A DNA stretch of 10,991 bases. It comes from Candidatus Woesearchaeota archaeon CG10_big_fil_rev_8_21_14_0_10_32_9 (GTDB lineage Archaea > Nanobdellota > Nanobdellia > Woesearchaeales > 21-14-0-10-32-9). The notes under the pieces were generated by a model that saw nothing but the letters and a program-made list of their open reading frames with translations, was not told the DNA's origin and made no database searches. Where the stretch lies: NCBI GenBank assembly GCA_002762915.1, contig PCYF01000037.1:1-10991 (forward strand), in the 5' to 3' direction. Below are positions 6,577-10,991 of the stretch, piece by piece. How positions within the stretch are numbered: position 1 is the stretch's first letter; each line of letters starts with the position of its first letter. Both the position numbers and the translations under genes were made by a program.

Positions 6577-6598
6577 CAGGATTGCATTCCAAAATGTT

Positions 6599-7528
6599 AT
6601 GAGTAAAAGAAATTTTAGTAGATTTGTATCGCAAAAACCAAGAAAGCTAGTGGCAACACCAAATATAATTGTAAATATAGATCCTACACAAAACAATTAT
6701 GCTGCTACATTTAATCAACAAGGAGCATTAGAAACATTTCCTTTAGGTCATTATTATAATTTCAAAGCTCTATTTGATCTAGAAGATAAACTAAAAAATA
6801 CAGATTATCATTTATTGAGTGGGAGTGATGAAGAATTTATTTTAATGAAAGAATTACTTAAAGATCCGGCTTTTGAAAGAGCAATGAGCAATTACAAGAA
6901 ACAATCTGAAGATGATGTTGGTTCTGAAGGAGTATCTAAAATAATTTTAAAAGATTCAAATGATGCACTTATTTACGCAATCAATGATAGAAAAAGCAGA
7001 TTAAATGATGATTTAATATATTTGGCGTGGTTTTCAAATCCAGAGTTTTTTGGTAAACTTAACGATGAATCTACTTGGGTAGAAAAAAATATAAGAAAGT
7101 ATAATCATGACTTTTATGCAGATACTCTTTTCATGTTAAACGCACAATTAGGAAAGAAATTCGGACGTGAATTATATGAGATTCCTTTCTTGGAAAGAAG
7201 TGCGATAAATAAAGTAGATGAAGTTCTTGAAAAAAATCTTGCCTGGTTCGTTTTGAATAAGCAATCTGAAAAATTTGGAGACCTTATTAAAGAAGATATA
7301 GAATTCAATGCGGGGGTTATGAAAGATACTTTTGTTGAAAAATCCTTGAACCAATTAAATAAATTTTACACTAAAATATCAGATGTCTCTTTAACCAATT
7401 TGAAATTGATTGATAATCACTTTAACAGAATCTTGGCAGATTATGCGACTTCTTCTCTGATTAGAGTTGAAACGCAGGAAGGGATTTTAGATGCGAAAAG
7501 AATATTAGAAAAAAGATATTCAAAATAA
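6599..7528 (+). CDS. Hypothetical soluble protein, 309 residues, no recognised family
   Basis: I do not recognise this protein. It has no signal peptide and no membrane segment. The N-terminus is basic (Lys/Arg at 3, 4, 8, 13, 15, 16) and is followed by a short strand-like segment (about 18-28). From about residue 52 on it is mostly predicted helical and rich in charged residues, with aromatic patches (for example AWF at 143-145, NLAWFVLN at 213-220). There is no cysteine and I can name no catalytic signature. ATG at 6599 is supported by a TATA box 26 bases upstream and the lack of any Shine-Dalgarno; the ATG at 6594 is out of frame and stops after two codons. It follows the cation ATPase by 59 bases and converges on thymidine kinase with a 6-base gap. 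Codon use is ordinary for this window (about 15 TTT to 6 TTC for Phe). Likely a lineage-restricted cytoplasmic protein. Confidence 0.85.
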   Translation: MSKRNFSRFVSQKPRKLVATPNIIVNIDPTQNNYAATFNQQGALETFPLGHYYNFKALFDLEDKLKNTDYHLLSGSDEEFILMKELLKDPAFERAMSNYKKQSEDDVGSEGVSKIILKDSNDALIYAINDRKSRLNDDLIYLAWFSNPEFFGKLNDESTWVEKNIRKYNHDFYADTLFMLNAQLGKKFGRELYEIPFLERSAINKVDEVLEKNLAWFVLNKQSEKFGDLIKEDIEFNAGVMKDTFVEKSLNQLNKFYTKISDVSLTNLKLIDNHFNRILADYATSSLIRVETQEGILDAKRILEKRYSK

Positions 7529-7532
7529 ATAT
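7508..7532 (-). terminator. Possible T-rich terminator of the thymidine kinase gene
   Basis: After the TGA at 7535-7537, minus-strand reading gives TTTATTTTG and then a run of six T about 20 bases past the stop, inside the 3' end of the opposing gene. This fits archaeal U-tract termination, but it coincides with Lys codons. Confidence 0.3.
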
Positions 7533-7534
7533 TC

Positions 7535-8167
7535 TCAAGGTTTTCCAGGAACTTCATGATGTTGTATGCACCTAACTTCATATTTTATTATTGATTCATC
7601 TGATAGATCTTGCGGCAGCACATTTGATTCAAGATCATATGGTGCAGGTTTTCCATTTAGTATGAGTTGCGTTCTTGTTCCAGGATTTTTTCTGCAAACC
7701 ATACAAATTCCAGAATATTTTTCTACATCGTTAGCTATTGCCATCAGGTCAGGCATTGGTCCGAACGGTTCTGCACGATAATCTAAATCAAGACCAGAGA
7801 TTATTAAATTAAGATTAGCTTTTAACAATTCTTCAGCAACTCTCACAAGTCTTTTGCTAAAGAACTGTGCCTCATCAATTCCTACGACTTGCGTATCTTT
7901 AACGTAGTCAAATATTCTTTCAGGTTCATCTGCAGGTATAGTTTTACAAGCATATTTGATGTTGGTGCCTCTAGAAAAAATGTACCCCTGATTTCGCGTA
8001 TCTGCGCCAGGTTTAAAAAATTCAACGCCGACATTATCCATGTATTCTATTTTTTGAACACGATGTATTAATCCTTGAGTTTTTCCGCTAAACATTGGTC
8101 CTGCAAAGATTTCTAGAATTCCTGGTTTTATATTCGGATTATAATTCATATTATTTTCACTAATCAT
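7535..8167 (-). CDS. tdk: Thymidine kinase, type II (TK1-like)
   Basis: Phosphorylates thymidine to dTMP with ATP (nucleoside salvage, cytoplasm). Numbered from ATG 8167: P-loop GPMFSGKT (23-30), DEAQF (98-102) with the catalytic base Glu99, the lasso region GLDLDYRAEPFGPMPDL (125-141) and a zinc site made of C155-x-x-C158 and C200-x-x-H203. At 210 residues, or 204 from the second ATG, it has normal family length and all key parts. The coordinates are the longest frame. I favour the second ATG at 8149 because the strong TATA box at 8171-8180 would place transcription start near 8150, after the first ATG; a weaker box near 8190-8198 could serve the longer form. It is divergent from the lipoprotein gene and convergent with the hypothetical gene. 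Function is confident. Confidence 0.93.
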   Translation of the reverse strand: MISENNMNYNPNIKPGILEIFAGPMFSGKTQGLIHRVQKIEYMDNVGVEFFKPGADTRNQGYIFSRGTNIKYACKTIPADEPERIFDYVKDTQVVGIDEAQFFSKRLVRVAEELLKANLNLIISGLDLDYRAEPFGPMPDLMAIANDVEKYSGICMVCRKNPGTRTQLILNGKPAPYDLESNVLPQDLSDESIIKYEVRCIQHHEVPGKP

Positions 8168-8170
8168 AGA

Positions 8171-8180
8171 AGTATATAAT
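8171..8180 (-). promoter_or_regulatory. TATA box for thymidine kinase
   Basis: Minus-strand reading gives ATTATATACT, centred about 26 bases before the ATG at 8149 but only about 9 bases before the ATG at 8167. It therefore argues for translation from 8149 on a leaderless mRNA. Confidence 0.55.
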
Positions 8181-8216
8181 CTTGTTCGGCCTTTAAACGT
8201 TCTTTACAAACATAAC

Positions 8217-8226
8217 TTTTTTATAC
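8217..8226 (+). promoter_or_regulatory. TATA box for the lipoprotein gene
   Basis: TTTTTTATAC is centred about 26 bases before the ATG at 8248, with no Shine-Dalgarno between, again predicting a leaderless mRNA. Confidence 0.55.
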
Positions 8227-8247
8227 TAGGTCAAATGAAAATATGTT

Positions 8248-8706
8248 ATGAAGAAACTACTTTTGATTTTAAGTTTGCTAAGCATACTCTTAATTTCTGC
8301 GTGCTCCTCTGCACCAGATAAACTAAACTCATCAGAACAAGTAGAAACTATTCTAAATTTTTTTGTATCAAATGCTGTATTGATGGACAATTATTCAGCG
8401 GTCTTTGAATCTGAAGATGATTATCATGTAGTTCTTGATAATAATAACAGTATGTTTTTCGATAAAAAAACAGGGATTATGTATTGTTTACAAGAAGATG
8501 GAGCATCAAAAAATTGTGGATCTGTTTATCTTGCAATGATCAATGATTCTTTGTTGATTGACTTAGAAGGTCTTTCTTGTACTCCTTTGATTAATGGAAC
8601 AATGGATATAAATTATGAATGTGATAATTCGACAATTAAAGAATACTATTCATTGCAAGATGATTTGCACAGAAGGAAATTATTTCTTCCTGCTGTTCAA
8701 AAATAA
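8248..8706 (+). CDS. Small secreted lipoprotein with four cysteines in the mature chain
   Basis: The 152-residue protein begins with a clear lipoprotein signal: MKK, a hydrophobic core (4-16) and the lipobox I16-S-A-C19, so Cys19 should be lipidated and the mature chain anchored on the outer face of the membrane. The mature part (about 133 residues) is acidic and polar with no further membrane segment. It has four cysteines (80, 90, 111, 125), which could form two disulfides. A segment with DDYHVVLDNNNSMFFDKKTGI (about 57-77) looks like beta hairpins. I do not recognise a family and cannot name a ligand. The start is set by the lipoprotein signal and a TATA box 26 bases upstream; ATGs at 8235 and 8243 are out of frame. 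It converges on CDC48 with a 15-base gap. Lipoprotein nature is confident; role unknown. Confidence 0.88.
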   Translation: MKKLLLILSLLSILLISACSSAPDKLNSSEQVETILNFFVSNAVLMDNYSAVFESEDDYHVVLDNNNSMFFDKKTGIMYCLQEDGASKNCGSVYLAMINDSLLIDLEGLSCTPLINGTMDINYECDNSTIKEYYSLQDDLHRRKLFLPAVQK

Positions 8707-8720
8707 AATAATAAAAAATA
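8699..8720 (-). terminator. T-rich terminator of CDC48
   Basis: Immediately after the CDC48 TAA (8722-8724), minus-strand reading gives a run of six T, then TTTT and TTTTT clusters separated by single A or ATTA. This is a good match to archaeal U-tract terminators. It covers the 15-base gap and the last codons of the lipoprotein gene. Confidence 0.55.
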
Positions 8721-8721
8721 T

Positions 8722-10991
8722 TTAACCATAATAACTTGGCTTTTCATCTTTAAGTCTGTTGCCTGCAGCTGATCTAAACTGAGCTTGTAGATTTTCGTAC
8801 GCTTGTTCAATATCTTTTGTTACTGAGGGTCTTACTTTTTTAAGAGCTTCTTCGAAGAATTCCAAGCTTATTTTTTCTGCTTTCAAATCTTTTCTTAATG
8901 TAAGCATTGCCGCTTCTCTACAAACACTTTCAATATCTGCTCCAACGTATCCTTCTGTTTTATCTACAAGTTTTTTAAGATCAACATCTGCAGATAAAGG
9001 CATGCCTTTTGTGTGTACTTTGAAGATTTCTTCTCTTGCAGTTTTATCTGGAGAGCCAACTAGAACTATTCTATCAAATCTTCCAGGTCTTAATAATGCT
9101 GTATCAAGAATGTCAGGTCTGTTTGTTGCTCCAATTATTACTATTTCATTCAGTTCCTGCATTCCATCCATTTCTGTTAATATTTGGTTTACTGCATTCA
9201 TTCCAGAGGCACTTGCACGTCCATCTGAGTCAGATACTTTTCTGTTTGGAGCTACTGAGTCTATTTCATCTATGAATATTATTGATGGTGCTGACTGTCT
9301 TGCTTTGTCAAAAACTTTTTTCACCATTTGTGGAGTTTCATTGATCCATTTAGACAGTAAGTCTGATCCTTTAACTGATATGAAGTTTGCGCCAGATTCT
9401 TTTGCTACTGCTTTTGCTAGTAGTGTTTTTCCTGTTCCTGGAGGTCCATAAAGAAGAACTCCTTTTGGCGGTTTAACCCCTAGTTTTTTGAAAGCATCTT
9501 TGTGTTTTAATGGCCATTCAACTGCTTCTATTAATTCTTGTTTAACATCTTCTAATCCGCCAACATCTTTCCAGGTTGTGTTAGGCGTTTCTATGAATAC
9601 TTCTCTTAATGCAGAGGGTCTTACAACTTTTAGCGCCTCTTTGAAATCATCCATTTTTATTTTTAAATTATCTAAGCGTTCTTCTGATATTACTTCTTCT
9701 TCAAGGTTTAGATTTGGAAGAACTTTTCTAAGAACATTCATTGCAGCTTCTTTTGCAAGCGAGGACAAATCTGCACCAACAAAGCCATGAGTTACTTCTG
9801 CTATATTATTTAGATTAACATCTTTTGCTAATGGCATATTTCTTGTGTGAATTTTTAGAATTGTTAATCTTCCTTCCATTTGCGGAACTCCAATTATTAA
9901 TTCTCTGTCGAATCTTCCAGGTCTTCTTAATGCAGGATCAAGTGAGTTAGGAATATTCGTTGCAGCAATTACTACGACTTTTCCTCTGCTTTTTAGTCCA
10001 TCCATTAATGCAAGTAGTTGTGCGACTACTCTTCGTTCTACTTCACCTTTGCTTTCTTCTCTTTTAGATGCGATTGCATCTAGTTCATCAAAGAATATTA
10101 TTGATGGAGAATTTTTTTCTGCTTCATCAAATATTTTTCTTAAGTTTGCTTCGCTTTCTCCATAGAATTTGGACATTATTTCAGGTCCATTTATAACATA
10201 AAAATTTGAGTTAGTTTCATTTGCTACTGCTTTTGCTAGTAGTGTTTTTCCTGTTCCTGGAGGTCCATGTAATAAAACTCCTTTTGGAGGTTCTATTCCT
10301 AATTTCTGAAATATTTCTGGATGTTTTAATGGAAGTTCAACCATTTCTCTTATCTTTTTAATCTCATCTTCTAGTCCGCCAACGTCTTCATAGGAAACTT
10401 CAAGTGTTGTTTCTTCTTCTTTAGGTTCAACTACCTCTTGTTTGTATTCTATATGAGTGTTTTCTGTTATTACAACAGGTCCTTGTTTTGGGTTTGTTTC
10501 TAGAACTACTAATTTTATATCTCCTAATCCAAATCTTAAACTGTTAAGAACATCTGTTTTCCAATCTCCTGCTGGCGAAACTCGTCTAGGAGTTCCTCCC
10601 ATAGATATTATATCACCATTCATTAATGGTCTTCCCATCAAACTCATTTTGAATATTTCTGTATTATTTGTGCTTATTATTCCACCCTCTCTTGTTGGCG
10701 CAAGTGTGATTTTTTTGGCTTCTTGTACTTCTGCTTTTTTTACAGAAACTACTTCGCCTATTCCTGACCTAGAATTTCTTCTTAATAGTCCATCCATTCT
10801 TATTATTGGCAGACCTATATCTCCAGGTAATGCGCGATCAACTATTCCTACTGTTGTTTTTTGGCCTTTTATTTCAACAAAGTGGCCTTCTCGCACACCT
10901 ATTTGTTTCATATATCCGCCATCTATTCTGACTATTCCTCTATTTACATCGTCTTGTATTGATTCAGAAACTTTTAATTTGATATCTTTTT
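8722..10991 (-). CDS. cdc48: CDC48/VAT two-ring AAA+ ATPase, extreme N-terminus outside window
   Basis: An ATP-driven hexameric unfoldase that extracts and unfolds proteins in the cytosol, often for the 20S proteasome. The frame stays open to the right edge: 26 codons precede the methionine at 10911, and KLKVSESIQDDVNRGIVRID is the standard CDC48 N-terminus, so only a few residues are missing. Numbered from that methionine: N-domain (1 to about 160), D1 with Walker A GPPGTGKT (216-223), Walker B D275-E276, sensor N319, arginines 330/333 and pore loop F249-Y250; D2 with Walker A (489-496), Walker B D548-E549, sensor N597 and pore loop W522. The chain ends SYYG, close to the HbYX proteasome-docking motif. 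Odd points: D2 has INETPQ in place of the usual GESE-like stretch, and SASGMNAVNQIL in place of ERVVNQLL. The two Walker A regions share 49 identical bases. Confidence 0.96.
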   Translation of the reverse strand, partial: KDIKLKVSESIQDDVNRGIVRIDGGYMKQIGVREGHFVEIKGQKTTVGIVDRALPGDIGLPIIRMDGLLRRNSRSGIGEVVSVKKAEVQEAKKITLAPTREGGIISTNNTEIFKMSLMGRPLMNGDIISMGGTPRRVSPAGDWKTDVLNSLRFGLGDIKLVVLETNPKQGPVVITENTHIEYKQEVVEPKEEETTLEVSYEDVGGLEDEIKKIREMVELPLKHPEIFQKLGIEPPKGVLLHGPPGTGKTLLAKAVANETNSNFYVINGPEIMSKFYGESEANLRKIFDEAEKNSPSIIFFDELDAIASKREESKGEVERRVVAQLLALMDGLKSRGKVVVIAATNIPNSLDPALRRPGRFDRELIIGVPQMEGRLTILKIHTRNMPLAKDVNLNNIAEVTHGFVGADLSSLAKEAAMNVLRKVLPNLNLEEEVISEERLDNLKIKMDDFKEALKVVRPSALREVFIETPNTTWKDVGGLEDVKQELIEAVEWPLKHKDAFKKLGVKPPKGVLLYGPPGTGKTLLAKAVAKESGANFISVKGSDLLSKWINETPQMVKKVFDKARQSAPSIIFIDEIDSVAPNRKVSDSDGRASASGMNAVNQILTEMDGMQELNEIVIIGATNRPDILDTALLRPGRFDRIVLVGSPDKTAREEIFKVHTKGMPLSADVDLKKLVDKTEGYVGADIESVCREAAMLTLRKDLKAEKISLEFFEEALKKVRPSVTKDIEQAYENLQAQFRSAAGNRLKDEKPSYYG
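9401..9449. repeat. 49-base perfect direct repeat, copy in CDC48 D2 Walker A
   Basis: Identical base for base to 10220-10268. It encodes the D2 P-loop and following helix (GPPGTGKTLLAKAVA). The flanking sequences differ from the very next base on each side. Confidence 0.9.
10220..10268. repeat. 49-base perfect direct repeat, copy in CDC48 D1 Walker A
   Basis: The second copy, 819 bases (273 codons) from the first, encoding the D1 P-loop and following helix. The offset is a multiple of three. Confidence 0.9.

Noticed and set aside
6540..6598. Palindrome after the ATPase as an intrinsic hairpin terminator
   Set aside because: The hairpin has almost no loop and no T tract follows; archaeal termination relies on T tracts.
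7535..8167. Another P-loop kinase such as uridine or deoxynucleoside kinase
   Set aside because: GPMFSGKT, DEAQF, the lasso segment and the C-C-C-H zinc site are specific to type II thymidine kinase.
9002..9451. Plus-strand reading frame of 149 codons opposite CDC48
   Set aside because: It is antisense to the conserved D2 ATPase domain, where codon bias on the true strand keeps the opposite frame open. No independent signals.
8722..10991. PAN or another single-ring proteasomal ATPase
   Set aside because: Two full AAA+ modules with separate Walker A and B sites and a CDC48-type N-domain are present.

Overview
The window looks like a piece of an AT-rich archaeal chromosome. The archaeal signs are a two-ring CDC48/VAT AAA+ ATPase, an AbrB-PhoU fusion regulator of the archaeal type, and TATA boxes centred about 26 to 29 bases upstream of several start codons, which implies mostly leaderless mRNAs. 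Low GC, compact genes and short convergent gaps would fit a DPANN-type lineage (Woesearchaeota/Pacearchaeota-like), but that placement is inference. Stops are TAA, TAG and TGA, so the genetic code is standard. I see no tRNA, rRNA, CRISPR array, insertion sequence or integrase, and no gene-free stretch longer than about 250 bases.

Layout, left to right. (1) 1-890, minus: a glycine- and aromatic-rich, beta-strand-rich protein of unknown function that runs off the left edge; it has a real Shine-Dalgarno and codon use unlike its neighbours. (2) 1017-1946, plus: AbrB-PhoU regulator starting at GTG, divergent from (1). (3) 1894-3603, minus: Hanks-type Ser/Thr kinase with a membrane segment and a 200-residue C-terminal domain; its 3' end overlaps that of (2) by 53 bases. 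(4) 3855-6539, plus: P2-type cation ATPase, divergent from the kinase, whose homologous N-terminus extends upstream of the first ATG. (5) 6599-7528, plus: unrecognised soluble 309-residue protein with its own promoter. (6) 7535-8167, minus: type II thymidine kinase. (7) 8248-8706, plus: small lipoprotein. (8) 8722-10991, minus: CDC48, nearly complete, with only the first residues beyond the right edge.

The genes do not form one obvious operon. Seven of the eight have a visible promoter of their own, and the eighth (CDC48) has its promoter outside the window. Convergent pairs are packed tightly (53-base overlap, 6-base gap, 15-base gap) and divergent pairs share short AT-rich promoter regions. 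The most suggestive neighbourhood is the left half: a receptor-like kinase divergent from a cation pump with an altered ion-site residue, beside a PhoU-type regulator that is divergent from an apparently highly expressed beta-rich protein. A functional link among them is a hypothesis from position only.
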